From: Oxytricha trifallax
Lineage: Eukaryota > Ciliophora > Spirotrichea > Sporadotrichida > Oxytrichidae
Reading direction: 5' to 3'
DNA length: 64,000 nt
Assembly: GCA_000711775.1 (NCBI GenBank)
Contig: ARYC01000219.1
Location: forward strand, 96,244-160,243
Both the position numbers and the translations under genes were made by a program. Under the pieces are notes generated by a model. The model worked only from the letters and a program-made list of their open reading frames with translations. It did not search any database and was not told the DNA's origin. Below, piece after piece: positions 48,428 through 58,773 of this stretch. Every line of letters begins with the position of its first letter. The first letter of the stretch is position 1.

Positions 48428-50159
48428 ATGTTCAATAAAAATTAAGGAGGCAATTCTTTTGCAAAAATCAACTCATCTAATTAATTTGGCGCTCCAACTT
48501 AAATACAATAGCAATAAAACTTTACCCCTTAACAAACTCTCAACCAAGGCCCAAACTAATTTCAGTAAAATTTGATGCAATAAACTAACTAAGCTTAACC
48601 ATCATAGAGTCAAGGTTTTTCACAAAATCAATCTTAAAATGCTTCTTAAAATGTGCAATCAACTTACAACTTAGAGGTTTACTCAGCTCTCCCTCTCAAT
48701 CAGATTTGTGTGAATAAATTTGGAACTGTCATGGCATTGTTGAGTCAGGACAACTAACTCTAAATTTGTGAGAAATCAGTGATTCAAGAAAAAAAGAATT
48801 TTTAACAGAAAAGCACTATGATAGAAGATAGCCTTTCGCAAGATCAGCTGTAGTAGTGGAATGCTCCTTATTTGATTAGTGATAGACTAATGAAGAAATC
48901 TAACTTCAGTGATGAATCCAGTTTGATTGATGTCAGTGGACTACAAGAAAGTTCTATGGTTATAGATCAGCAAGTCTTTGGAAGTCAAGCAGCACCTTCA
49001 GATGAACAGGAAAGTCTCAAAACAATTAGTCAATGGAGAGGTGACTTTGCTGACCCTATTTTCGGTACTTTGTTTGCATATTGTGACAGCAGAAATAGAG
49101 TTATTATAATAGAGCTAGATGAGGAGACCAAACTGTGGAAGTATCAATAAGTATTGAGATTCGAAAGTTAAGTCTAAGATGTAAAATTTGCACCTAGACA
49201 TTCTGAGTTTGGCTTAACTCTTGCAGTTGCCTCATTAAATGGAAGAGTCTACATTTATGCATAAAGTTTCTATTAAAATATAAAAACACGTTAACAAACA
49301 AAATTATTCTAAATTAGGAATATCTTATTTCATAAATATTCAATTCATCTCATCAAAAAGTATCTAATACATATATAAGTTTGACATACTAAAATATATA
49401 TTTAAATTTTTGTCCTTATTTAAAAAAAAATAATAAAATAATACAGCCCAAAATTTATGAAGGAGAGTAATTTGATGGTGACTGTGATTTTACTTTAGTA
49501 ACAGAGATTCAAACGAATTCTTTCGGCTGTTCAGTAATTGATTGGTGCAAGGAAGATAACGAGAACCCTATTTTCATCGTTGGAAGTATTGACCCATCAC
49601 TTAAATCTGATTCTAATTTGACATTTAAGCACACAAAGAACTGTAAAATAAAGTTATATTTCCATTAGTATAAATCATTAATTTTAAACACTGAACTCTA
49701 CCTAAACACTAGACTACAGATTTATGAGCTTAAAAAGAGTTGTACTAATTATGAAATTTTGGCTAAATTGAGAGAGTCTGATAATATAAGCTTTTCTGGG
49801 TCTATTACATGTCTAAAATGGGCTTCCCTAGCTGGCAGAGCTCATCATCAGATTGCTGTAGGAACAAGCGAAGGCGACATCATGGTTTGGAAAATTCACA
49901 TTAAGGAATCCCAAGTTAATACCCAAGGAACTCTTCTTGAAGCTTAGTGTGTTTGGAATATCAACGAGGGTAAGATTTTAAAAATAAATATATATAATAT
50001 TTCTAAGAAACTGTTAATAATTAAAATAATTAAGAAACCAATTAAACTGGAATGGGACACTTTTGGATCTAGTCTATTTTCTACTCAGAGAACGGAAGCA
50101 TAAAAGTTTGGAAGAGTAACATTAGAAATGAATTTGCAAATGTTATTAAATTTTAATGA
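48428..50159 (+). CDS. SEH1: SEH1/SEC13-type WD-repeat nucleoporin
   Basis: After removing three IESs the frame from ATG 48428 to TGA 50157-50159 is 491 codons. The N-terminal ~90 residues are Gln/Asn-rich (MFNKNQGGNSFAKINSSNQF, then GAPTQIQ), an extension not usual in SEH1. WD-type blades follow: VKFAPRHSEFGLTLAVASLN-GRVYIY, GCSVIDWCKED, ITCLKWASLAGRAHHQIAVG-TSEGDIMVWKI, and the last blade VWNINWNGTLFYSENGSIKV-WK. The order and the closing VW-x-I-x-WN-x-GTL...G-x-I-x-VWK blade match SEH1, a scaffold subunit of the nuclear-pore Y complex (and of GATOR2). SEC13 is the nearest alternative. Neighbours are unrelated. Confidence 0.8.
49283..49443 (+). other. IES in SEH1-like gene, pointer ATA (tentative)
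   Basis: Joining at ATA (49280-49282 and 49441-49443) keeps the frame from GRVYIYAQSFYQNI into QPKIYEGEQFDGD. The pointer is short, so the exact junction is uncertain. The removed 161 bp is AT-rich and noncoding. Confidence 0.55.
49966..50047 (+). other. IES in SEH1-like gene, pointer AAC
   Basis: ATC-AAC-GAGG and TTA-AAC-TGGAATGG flank 82 bp. Excision rebuilds the conserved VWNIN-WNGTL of the last blade. Confidence 0.75.
50065..50080 (+). other. 16-bp IES in SEH1-like gene, pointer TTTT
   Basis: ACAC-TTTT-GGATC and TCTA-TTTT-CTACTC. Removing 16 bp restores NGTLFYSENGSIKVWK; without it the frame shifts inside the blade. Confidence 0.75.
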
Positions 50160-50329
50160 AAATTCTTTTTAATTAGCAACTCATATCTAGAAATTCTTTT
50201 TTTAATATTGTAAACTTTATTCTATCTGATTTAACTTTATGTTTCTCTATAATCCAATTATAAAACATAATGGAATGAATGCAAGTATAATAAGTTTGAA
50301 AAACATCTTTAAATAATATAATAATCAAA

Positions 50330-53300
50330 ATGAAATAAGTTTGGGTAATAACTTTAATTGAGAGCATACTTCTCATGATTTATTGTATATACTTGGTCAA
50401 TCAGTATGCAGCAAAAAACAATACACCTATACATGTTAAGCTATTAACAGTGATGGGTTGGTTTTTGGGACTTAGTATTTTTATGATCATTCCTTTGGAT
50501 ATTTATACTGTAAGTAAGAGTTATGAATAGATTAGATATTGGGGAAGATAGAAGAGGTTTAGAATAGAATAGTTTCTAAATTTAAGGGTTATTCAATCTT
50601 CATAAATCAATCGATGCTAAATTATAAAATTTCTAGAAATTATACTTTTAAATTTCGTTCATATAATATATAAGTTTAATATTTATTGGATTATAGGTAA
50701 AAACCAACGGAGAAGTGGATGAATTTCTGGTAGTATGGTGGTACATAAATTATTGGCTTGTTTTCGGTTTGAATTGGTTTATCCTACCATTCTTAATGGA
50801 ATACTTAAGTGCAGCTGATTTTACTTTTAAAGAAAGAATGATGAGAAGCATTAGAAATAATGTTCCCATGCTAGTGGTTTATCTGGTGCTCTTTGTAGTA
50901 GTGGTCATAATACTCGCTGTCACTAAAAGTGGCAGAGAAGCACTACAAAAGTAAGAAAAGTTTAAGAAAATTATTTCTATAGTGAAGGAATCGTGGGTTG
51001 CATAATCGGCTTGAGTTTAGTCTTTGGTTTATTAAGCATAGTAATTCTACTTGGTTACGGTTTAGTCAAAATTCCAATTTCCTACTTTAAATTCTCGTCA
51101 AACGCCAAGAAATTAATGTACTACTAGCAGAAGACAGCTGAATTTGATAGCAAATACAGAGTTAAGCTTTAGAAAGTACAGGATATGGCAAATATTGGGC
51201 ATATGATAAAAGTTAAACATGAAATGGAACCACATAGAAAAGTCATACTATAAATAAAAAATTACTAATGCTAGATTTGCATTTTGATGTTTAGTCAAAT
51301 TAGAAATTATTTTTCATTAATTATTTAATTATATAAGATGTAAGTAGCTTTAAACAAATCTAAACTGTATTTAAATTAATTTATAGATAGAAATTTTCAC
51401 TCAATCTATGGAGGATTAAAACAATCTAAGAATAGCTTACGACCCTCGTAACAAACTTAAGCTTCCCAAAGAATTCAAGGGTTTCATAGACTACCAGCGT
51501 CTTGTCCGTTTAAGAAACCGATTCCGCTATTAAAGCACCGATTTATTGAGAATATCTAGTTTCAGGAGGGAATCCATTGAGAAAGCTATTTTAATGCAAG
51601 ATATTATTGATAGTTAATTAAGAGGGGATATGGAAATCAAGTCCATGTTCTTGAAGGATCGTGATAACAGTCCAAGATCTAAAGCTATCAAATTTCTTAG
51701 TAAGAATTAATAAATAACATGGAAATGATTCTTAGATTTTAATCATTATACCTGTAGTATACTTTTGGTTTGTGTACTTAAAGCCAGTTGGAATAAAAAA
51801 TCTTTTAAAATCTTTAATATTTAATTAATGAGTAAGATAAGTATAATTGAATGATCTTGATGTCCTTTATATGCTTATCACTAAGTGTAATAATTACTTA
51901 CGCAGAAGTAGCTAATTTTTGGATTATAAAATAACATAATTTACAATTTAATCACAGCACCTCAATTAGATTCAGCTTCTAGTTATTTCCTTTCACATGT
52001 AAAATATTGCAAATTCATAAAAATTTATTGTTTAGTTGGCAAGTTTGATACCTTTGGTTTACTTAGTTGCAGCTACCAATTATGGACTATTTTAATTGAA
52101 AGTTTCCAATATCTACGCTTTACATAAGAATAAATCTACTGATCCATCTTGCTTGCTGTTTTCTAGTATCTTAACTTATTTGTATCACAATTTTTTTCTG
52201 AAATTATCATATAATTCTTAGACTTAATATGTAATTAAATCTTTGTGATGAGACTAGCTGTTCCAATAAGCTACAATTTCCTTTAATTAACTTAAATGAA
52301 CGACGCAGCTGTTTACAGAGTAATGGGCCCTGTTCGTTATGTAAAATTCTTGGGAGAAGGTTTCAATTAATGGGTTTTCCCTGTGTGCCTAGTTCTCATG
52401 GTAGTCCTCACTGCTTTCAACATTTATGGTAAGACTTGGAACCCTAAACTATTTTCATTAGGTCGCATATTAAATTGCATTGGATTGAAGCAATATGCAT
52501 TTGATCCAGATCAAGCGGAAGAGCGTGTTGAGGAGGGCAAATTTATCATTGAAAAGTATAGAAATGAAAAGTTCATTTATGAAAATAAGGATTCCTTAGT
52601 AAATGATAGAAATTCTTCATCAAGTGCCATTTCAAAAGAAAAGTAAGTTTTTGTTATAGAGCTTTCGTTTATCTTAATGAACTTTCTTTTAGAGTATCAT
52701 TGAAAGACAGACTATTAATTTTCAAAAAGAAAAGTTCAACTTCAAATGACGACTCAAACATAGTCTCCCATTAATCCAGCATGTCATTCCCCTTTGACAC
52801 TAAATAAAATCTAATGCAAGATACTTAATAAGAAACGACTAGATCCTCTTTCTTTGGAATAAACAAGAGGAAAAGTAACTCAAAAGGCAGATAGCCTTCT
52901 TAAACCCCTAAAGTAACAGCTTAATCTTTATATTTATATTTTATATTTCATAAATTATGAGATCATTTAAGTGTTATTATTTTATATGAAATGCTTCTTA
53001 AATTGATCCTAATTCACTGCTCCTAAACAACATGAATGATCCAGCAATAAATCAAAGCAATTCAAGAAACATTAATGGTGGTCGTTCTAATAGCAGCAGT
53101 GTATACTCAAATAATGCACAATTTTAAACAATTTATTTTTATTTCTAATAACGAAGAAGATGAGTACGAAGTAATTGATGACATGAACGACTATGAAAGG
53201 GGAAGGGATAACTCCTCTTCGTTTAGGAGCGACAGAAGCTCAGCTAACAATAATAAAAAGTATCAGCTTTCGTTTAAATTGGATGATGACGATGAAGAGG

Positions 53301-53359
53301 AGAGAAACAATGGACTCAAGAAAGTCTTCAATAGGGTATTTAAAATTTTAAAATAGTGA
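50330..53359 (+). CDS. LMBRD2: LMBR1-domain protein of the LMBD2 type
   Basis: From ATG 50330: MKQVWVITLIESILLMIYCI, then a second membrane segment (GWFLGLSIFMIIPLDIYT); WWYINYWLVFGLNWFILPFL; MLVVYLVLFVVVVIILAV; and GLLSIVILLGYGLVKIPISY, the hallmark LGYGLV-IP of LMBR1 proteins. A long cytosolic stretch follows (YDPRNKLKLPKEFKGFIDYQ, LRISSFRRESIEKAI), then further membrane segments near 51850-52150 and 52380-52420, a C-terminal VEEGKFIIEKYRNEK helix and an acidic, Ser-rich tail to TGA 53357-53359. Multi-pass membrane topology with a central helical loop fits LMBD2. GT-AG introns (50510-50696, 50951-50982, 52643-52692) and IESs (51253-51385, 52925-53001, 53115-53151) were resolved; the part between 51700 and 52300 was not. 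Confidence 0.8.
50510..50696 (+). other. Intron (or IES) in LMBD2-type gene
   Basis: It begins GTAAGT and ends TTATAG, and GTAA also repeats at the two borders, so splicing and pointer excision would give the same product (DIYT-VKTNGEVDEF). An intron is favoured by the donor and acceptor. Confidence 0.65.
50951..50982 (+). other. 32-nt intron in LMBD2-type gene
   Basis: GTAAGAAAAG...TTTCTATAG. Removal joins REALQ-NEGIVGCIIG in frame. Very short. Confidence 0.7.
51253..51385 (+). other. IES in LMBD2-type gene, pointer TATA
   Basis: ATAC-TATA-AATAA and ATTT-TATA-GATAG. Excision of 133 bp joins HRKVILQ to IEIFTQSMEDQNN in frame. Confidence 0.65.
52643..52692 (+). other. 50-nt intron in LMBD2-type gene
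   Basis: GTAAGTTTTT...CTTTTAG. Splicing joins SAISKEK to VSLKDRLLIFKK. Confidence 0.75.
52925..53001 (+). other. IES in LMBD2-type gene, pointer CTTAA
   Basis: CAG-CTTAA-TCTTT and CTT-CTTAA-ATTGATCC flank 77 bp. Removal joins PKVTAQ to IDPNSLLLNNMNDP. Confidence 0.8.
53115..53151 (+). other. 37-bp IES in LMBD2-type gene, pointer AATAA
   Basis: TC-AATAA-TGCAC and TCT-AATAA-CGAAG. Excision joins SSSVYSN to NEEDEYEVIDDMND in frame. Confidence 0.8.
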
Positions 53360-54084
53360 ATAATATTTAGAGATATAAAATTAATAATATAATTTTGTAT
53401 TTAAAAGAAAAAATAAGCAGTGAGTGACTGATAATAAAAAACTTTATAAGATAAAATAATAATGGCTTTAAGCTAGTTTAATATAGGAATATAAACTATG
53501 AAAAAACTTTTACATCCTAATGAGTTAGTTTTATTATTATGAATAGTATAAATTTAATTTTGTTTTAAGAACCATTAATCACTTATCAGTAAACTTATCT
53601 TAATTTACAACAAATTTATCATAATACTTTCTTTGATACTTTCTGAACTTTTTATGTTGTTTGTGATTAATAAATAACTTTAATGAATTAGATGATTTAT
53701 GATTTTAAGTTAATAAATTAGAGTGAGTGATATTCACGAAGAAAATTAAATATTGCGAGGTTATATTCATATATCGATTAAAGGTAATAAATAGCGAGAT
53801 ACATTACTAATATATATTCTCAAAATAAGAATGAATTAATTATTCTAAAGTTTGATTGCATATTTCAAATACAATTTTAAAATTAAATTGTGTTTCTGTT
53901 ATATATAAAGAGAAAAATAGATAAATTTGAGAAAGATTTTTGAGTGCAAAAACAATTGGTTGTGATAAAGAAAGGTGCCCATGCTTAATTGCACTTCGCA
54001 AAGCGGAAGAAGCTTTAAAAAACGGGATTTATTATAAAAAATTTCTATTATTAAAATATAAGCTTCTTCTTGAGATGAGACTGC
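53360..54084. other. Convergent intergenic region
   Basis: AT-rich 3' flank between the LMBD2-type gene (+) and RPL26 (-). The plus-strand reading at 53940-54134 overlaps the RPL26 3' exon in the wrong strand and is not a gene. Confidence 0.6.
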
Positions 54085-54779
54085 TCAGTCGAGACCGGCG
54101 AGACCCTCCTTGTGCTTGTTCTTCTCCTTGGTGACTCTCTTCTTTCTTTCCAAGATCTCCTTTCTGTTCTTGTCAATCTTAAGGGAGGTGATGAGGAGGT
54201 TTGAGGCAGCGAGTGGGATTTGAACTTGGGTTCCTACACGAAAATTATAAGATGCTAAGAATTTAAATATTGGCTATGTTTTTTAGATTTCAATTATTTA
54301 TAATCTAAATTTGATAAACAAATTCTAAGTTTATTTATTCCTTATATACTAATAAAATTATAGAATTGCTTACCGTTGGTCTTTTCTCTGGTGAGTTTTT
54401 CGATGTGTACAGCCCATTTCTTTCTGTAGACGGTGATAACCTTGCCCTCTCTACCCTTGAAGGCACCTCTCATGACTTTTACGACATCACCCTTGCGGAC
54501 GGGGACTGAGCGCACGTCGTACTTGGTTCTCAACTCCTTATTCAAATGGCTGCTCATGAGCTTTCTTCTGATGCTTGAAGGAGCGCTAAAGTGAGCCTTT
54601 ATTTAATTATCCCCAAAACCCCTTCCCATCAAGTAAATTTTCCCATTCTTATGCGAATTGGAAAAATTACACTATTAAAATGAAAATTATTTTGCCTTTC
54701 TGGACTTTCTTCTCTGGCTTGAGACAGCTAAAGAAAGAAGTTAAACTCAAGATATTTGCTTACAAGTGTGGGTCTTCAT
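54085..54779 (-). CDS. RPL26: Ribosomal protein L26 (uL24), germline copy
   Basis: After removing two introns and one IES, the minus strand from ATG 54779 to TGA 54085-54087 is 140 codons (139 aa), a normal length for eukaryotic L26. Family features are [20 protein letters not shown] at the start, [40 protein letters not shown] (the KOW motif at about residues 45-75), [17 protein letters not shown], and the basic tail [16 protein letters not shown]. It is a large-subunit protein at the exit-tunnel side of 60S ribosomes. It has a clearly higher GC content than its surroundings, as expected for a highly expressed gene. Confidence 0.95.
54234..54373 (-). other. RPL26 intron 2
   Basis: Minus-strand GTAAGC...GTGTAG, 140 nt. 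Splicing joins REKTNG to [11 protein letters not shown]. Confidence 0.9.
54601..54699 (-). other. IES in RPL26, pointer AAAGGC, with telomere-like core
   Basis: CCAG-AAAGGC-AAAA and AAT-AAAGGC-TCAC flank 99 bp with no splice sites. Removal joins RRKSRKA to HFSAPSS. The + strand holds CCCCAAAACCCC at 54611-54622, close to one end. Confidence 0.92.
54728..54763 (-). other. RPL26 intron 1
   Basis: Minus-strand GTAAGC...CTTTAG, 36 nt, splits the fifth/sixth codon region (MKTHT-SVSSQRR). Confidence 0.88.
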
Positions 54780-55264
54780 CTTAAATATTAGTTAATAATA
54801 ATAGAGTTATCCATTAACAATATATTTAATATTAAGGTATTTTTTAATTAATCGTGGATGATTTAATCAAACATTTTATTAATTTGATATTTAATTAATT
54901 AAGTTTCACGCAATGATGAAAAAATAAATCTCTCTTTTCTATCAACAGTTTCCACAGAATCAGATTGCTTTTTCAGATTTGATTGAATTCTCTTGCTCAA
55001 TGAATTGATTTGAGATGATCTCTTTAAATATTTCAAAAAGAAAATTTCTAAAACTGAGGTAAAGTGATAAAGAAACGAGTTATTAATGGTATTTCAAAAT
55101 TCTATGTACAGATACAGCCAATTTAAGCTGTGTCTCATTTATGAGATATTTCTCCTCATATTTACAAAATGAGTTGTTAAGCAGTTTCTGTAAAACAGAA
55201 ACCTTATTAATTTATAACTTAGTTATTGTTAAGGTCAAGTATATACATTCTTAAAAATCTTGTT
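54780..55264. other. Intergenic region upstream of RPL26
   Basis: AT-rich, between the RPL26 start and the stop of the next minus-strand gene. It probably contains the RPL26 promoter; no motif stands out. Confidence 0.5.
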
Positions 55265-56804
55265 TCAATGTTAAGGATGAATTTAAGGAATGCCAAAAGA
55301 TTTCGAAATTTCTTCAGTTTCTTTTGGAAAGATGTTATCTTCTTTTGCTTTGATATTTTTAGATGAAGGACTATTGCTTTCCACTTAATTAAAACTTGAA
55401 TTTTGATATGACTATTTGTCTTGAACAAATTCATCTTTCATATAGTTAGCTGGAATTTTATTAGGACTGAGGATTTTGCTAATTTTATTGCTTGTTTGTT
55501 AAACCAAAGCAATTCTTGATTTCATTCCAAATGTCAAATTCATATTTTAACGTTTCAACTGTTTTAAGATAGCCTTTTAATCTGGAGATGATTAGTTCAA
55601 GACTTACTTGTGAGTTAATTTCTACCCAAGCTTTCTTTTATTTGGAGTTTCAAATTCGATGTTTTTCCTTATTTCTTGATTGGCTCCGGTAAATTCCTTA
55701 AGTGAATCAGAGTCATAAACTTAATTGAGTTTGTTCTTAGTCCTCATAGACAGTTAAGCATTAGCTTGTTCAAGATTTAAATACTGAGACTGATATATAG
55801 AAAGTTTTTCAATATTAAGAGGCACTTCAGATCCAATTGGATCTCTCTCTTTGAGGTCAATCAATTTTAATCTCTGTTCTAATAAATTTGATTGCTTGTT
55901 TTTTTATTATAGAATATTCATAAAGATCAAGCTATTTCTTTGACTTGAGAATCTAGGGGTTGAAGAATTTCAACTACCATCATTCTATATTTATTCTTGA
56001 ATGTTGAAAAACTAAGACCTTGATTGCCTTAAGGCAGGAAATAAATCTTAAATTAAGGATTCATCAAGTTGCTAAGATTGGTTGAGAAAGTTATCTGAGT
56101 ATCTAGTTGTCTTTATTGAAGGGATGTTTGAACTTTACATACTATGCATATATTCTTTTTCATTAAGCTAGAGGAAACTGATCTAAGAATTCAGTATTGC
56201 CGAATCTCTACTCATATCAAAATTTTGTTGTCTAAGCCTTTTCTTCAAGGCTATTTCTTCTACAGAATCAATAGTTTCTAAAGGCTAGATAGTCTTGTTG
56301 ATATTTTGCATAGTATACCCCTCTTTACCATCCTTCATCATGAATGGAGTATCATTGCGAAAATCAATCTAGTACTGTTAAGACTTTATTTGCAAATGCT
56401 CATCAAGCTACTCATCAATGAAGCTGATAAAGCTTGACTAAAGACTTGGATTTTAACTCGATTGAGTTCCCAATTTATTTGAGTCAATAGTAGTTTCTTA
56501 ATTCATCAATATTCTTTCACTCTTATAAAAATCTAAAATCCATCGGTTAAATCAATCATCAACATTAAATGCATCTATCATCGATAGATTAAGACACATG
56601 ACTACTTAAAGAGCTTTAACTTAGCTTAAAGTTTCGGCTTGAGTCGTAAAATGTCATATAATTAAGGAAGAAACTTGTTATTAATGAAAGAATATTAAGG
56701 AAGAACTTACCCAAAAACTTCGGAGTTAACTTGAAATATAAATCAATAATGATTATAATAATACTAAGGGAGACAGAGTATAGACTTATTTGAGTTTTCC
56801 GCAT
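55265..56804 (-). CDS. Unknown Ser/Gln/Asn-rich protein, 451 aa
   Basis: With three IESs removed (151, 18 and 15 bp), the minus strand from ATG 56804 to TGA 55265-55267 is exactly 452 codons. The N-terminus is MRKTQAETLSQVKALQVVMC, then LNLSMIDAFNRWILDFYKSE; the rest is polar and low-complexity, with short helical stretches (LLEQRLKLIDLKERD, LNLEQANAQLSMRTKNKL). There is no signal peptide, membrane segment or recognised domain. Two in-frame TGA codons in the raw sequence both fall inside the two tiny IESs. Possibly a regulatory or cytoskeletal scaffold, but there is no evidence for either. Confidence 0.75.
55970..55984 (-). other. 15-bp IES containing an in-frame TGA, pointer AAT
   Basis: Minus-strand TAG-AAT-GATGG and TTGA-AAT-TCTTC, 15 bp apart. 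Excision removes TGA (55970-55972) and joins IQEQIQN to SSTPRFSSQ. The short pointer leaves some doubt. Confidence 0.6.
56553..56570 (-). other. 18-bp IES containing an in-frame TGA, pointer ATTTAA
   Basis: Minus-strand GC-ATTTAA-TGTTG and TTG-ATTTAA-CCGATGG, 18 bp apart. Excision removes TGA (56552-56554) and gives MIDAFNRWILDFY. Confidence 0.75.
56645..56795 (-). other. IES, pointer ACTCAA
   Basis: Minus-strand CGGAAA-ACTCAA-ATAAG and TACG-ACTCAA-GCCG flank 151 bp. Excision joins MRKTQ directly to AETLSQVKALQ. Confidence 0.8.
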
Positions 56805-57451
56805 GCTTAAAATCTATCATGCCATAACTCTTTTACAGAGCTAATAACAATAATTAAAGGGAATTAAGGCAGTTAAATATAATAGCGAAGAATATTTCAA
56901 GCTTATAATAAGGGGTTCAGGGGTGGAAAATGACCGCAATTCGGGTTTCTGATCCAAAATTTTGAAGAGTTTAATTTAACTGATCTACTTCTCTATTAGA
57001 ACAGATAACATGCCATCTGCCAAGTTTAAATTGCTTTAAATTGTCGAATTTTTCATTAGTTTTTTAAAATTTATTAAAAATACCAAGTTAAAAGGGTTGA
57101 TTTTAATTGGCTAGAAATTAAGGTTCTATAACTGATAGTCCAATCAAATAAAATTTAATAAAACAGCGTGAAATTCTTAACAAAGGAATTTATTTTATTT
57201 TATTTTGATTAAAATTTATGTGAGCTACTTATTCATAAATCAAATTACCTCATCATAAAATAATTATTAATTTATCAATCTACTTATATAAAACTTATAA
57301 AAGTTAATAAGAAATCTTAAACAATCTTATTAAAGAAATTAACTGATAGGAATAGCTTAAACATTTAACTTTTCACATAAAAACATATTCTTATTCATTA
57401 AACAATACTTTTATAGTCTATTTGATTAGAGTAGTTGATATTTATACAGGT
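56805..57451. other. AT-rich intergenic region
   Basis: Between two minus-strand genes. No coding segment or repeat recognised. Confidence 0.5.
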
Positions 57452-58563
57452 TCATTTATCTTTCTTTGATTCTTATATTTCTTAATGATCATCCTAATCC
57501 TCTGTATCCTCCTCTTTTTAATATATAATTTCTAATAAATTATACTTTAAATCATAGTATAAAATATTTTAAAGATTTAAAATCCTCTTCTTCATCGTCT
57601 TCTTAAATATCATCCAGATCCTTATCGTCTTCCTATTAACTCTTCAACAATTCTAATTCCTGCTCGTCTAATCTGTTATTGTACCATCTCACACTTACTA
57701 CAGCCACTACTAATACCAAAAAGAACCATATTTCTTAATTAATTTTAGTAAAATTAAAGTTAATATCACTTCACGTAACCCCAAAACCCCTTTACCATTA
57801 AAAAAATTATATAAATATTTCCTTGAGAGTGGCAAACAGATTTCTAAGTCCAAGCAACTCTGATACTATATTCTCATCTACTAAAACGCCATTCTCTTTC
57901 TCGATGTAATTTTATTTGAGAGCTATCATGCAGGAGTATAGAAATATTGCACCGCAAACTGTTAACTTTATTATTCTGAAGTATTTGTTGAAATTTTTAT
58001 TAATAAAAAGTTAAGTTTAAAAATTATTGTAGGAGTTAAGTATAGTATTAATGCAGGAGATTTACTATGTAAAATACGAAATAAAAAATATGAAAGAAAT
58101 TTTCCTTATCTCCAACACTCTGGGCAGCTTGGGTATATTTGAGTCTCTACTATACATCTTTAATTCTCTCATCAACCTCAGCTTAATCCTACTGCTACTA
58201 CAATTTTTCCTATTCTTTTTATTACTTCCTCTCCTATTTTCTAAGTTCCTACTCCTCCTATTCCCTCTACTTCCTAACACTTTCTAGTATCTCCTAGCTC
58301 TCTTGTTTTTGTTAGTTTTATTTGAGGGTTGAGAGCTTATCAAGTTTCTTGGCGGTCTTTGCATAGGGGTCCAGGGGGTCGTATCCATCAGCATCAAGTT
58401 TTGGCTCTCTAGATTCTAATATGATCTATCTAGCTATTTCTAGTGACTTCTCGTCTAATTGCTTTTTAGGGATATAAAGTTTATGATTTGCAATGATTTT
58501 ATAAATAAATTAAATTTATGAGCCCAGTTAATTTTTAGTTTGATTGTTGGTTTCAATTGACAT
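57452..58563 (-). CDS. Coiled-coil protein with membrane segments, 281 aa
   Basis: Removing three IESs (73, 87, 106 bp) leaves exactly 282 codons from ATG 58563 to TGA 57452-57454. Order: MSIETNNQTKNQLGSQIQFI; a short conserved-looking block (LDADGYDPLDPYAKTAKKLD); a Glu/Gln/Lys/Arg coiled coil of about 80 residues, coded mostly with TAG/TAA Gln codons; a hydrophobic stretch (IIKLTVCGAIFLYSCMIAL); a second one (IWFFLVLVVAVVSVRW); then a very acidic tail (Asp/Glu runs, DDHQEIQESKKDK). Two membrane passes and a soluble acidic tail are likely. Family not recognised. Confidence 0.78.
57517..57589 (-). other. IES, pointer AAGAGGA
   Basis: Minus-strand G-AAGAGGA-TTTT and AA-AAGAGGA-GGATAC, 73 bp apart. 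Excision extends the acidic tail in frame to DDHQEIQESKKDK and TGA. Confidence 0.75.
57735..57821 (-). other. IES, pointer GAAATAT, with telomere-like core
   Basis: Minus-strand AAG-GAAATAT-TTA and TTAA-GAAATAT-GGTTC flank 87 bp. Excision joins NLFATLKEI to WFFLVLVVAVV. CCCCAAAACCCC lies at 57779-57790 on +. Confidence 0.9.
57998..58103 (-). other. IES, pointer AAAATTTC
   Basis: Minus-strand AAGG-AAAATTTC-TTTC and AATA-AAAATTTC-AACAA, 106 bp apart. Excision joins AQSVGDKENF to NKYFRIIKLT. Confidence 0.88.
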
Positions 58564-58773
58564 TTACTGTTTTATCTAGAAATTTATAGTTTAGTTTAAA
58601 TATTATTAAGTTGTTTACTAAAATGCTAAATTAATGATTATTGATAACTTTTAAAATAATCTTCATTAAAGCGTGATTAACATTTATAATAAACATTAAA
58701 CTGTAATATTTCTTATAAATTTGATTTAAATTTAATGCATTTTGAATAATAAATTAAGAAAGAATTAAATAAA

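Noticed and set aside
53940..54134. Plus-strand frame of 64 residues
   Set aside because: It lies antisense to the last RPL26 exon, which is unambiguous.
55219..55434. Minus-strand 71-residue frame
   Set aside because: A frame-shifted reading over the C-terminal part of the 451-aa gene.
55970..56554. TGA as a sense codon in this organism
   Set aside because: Other genes end cleanly at TGA (RPL26, both zinc-finger genes, cysteine-rich paralogs), and both in-frame TGAs fall in pointer-flanked tiny segments.
56616..56730. Hydrophobic continuation of the frame that starts at 56804
   Set aside because: It is IES sequence; after excision at the ACTCAA pointers the ATG joins AETLSQ directly.
58051..58287. 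Plus-strand Leu-rich frame and the minus-strand Arg/Asn-rich frame on the same DNA
   Set aside because: Both are out-of-frame readings of the Gln/Glu coiled coil of the 281-aa protein, which is continuous when TAG/TAA are Gln.
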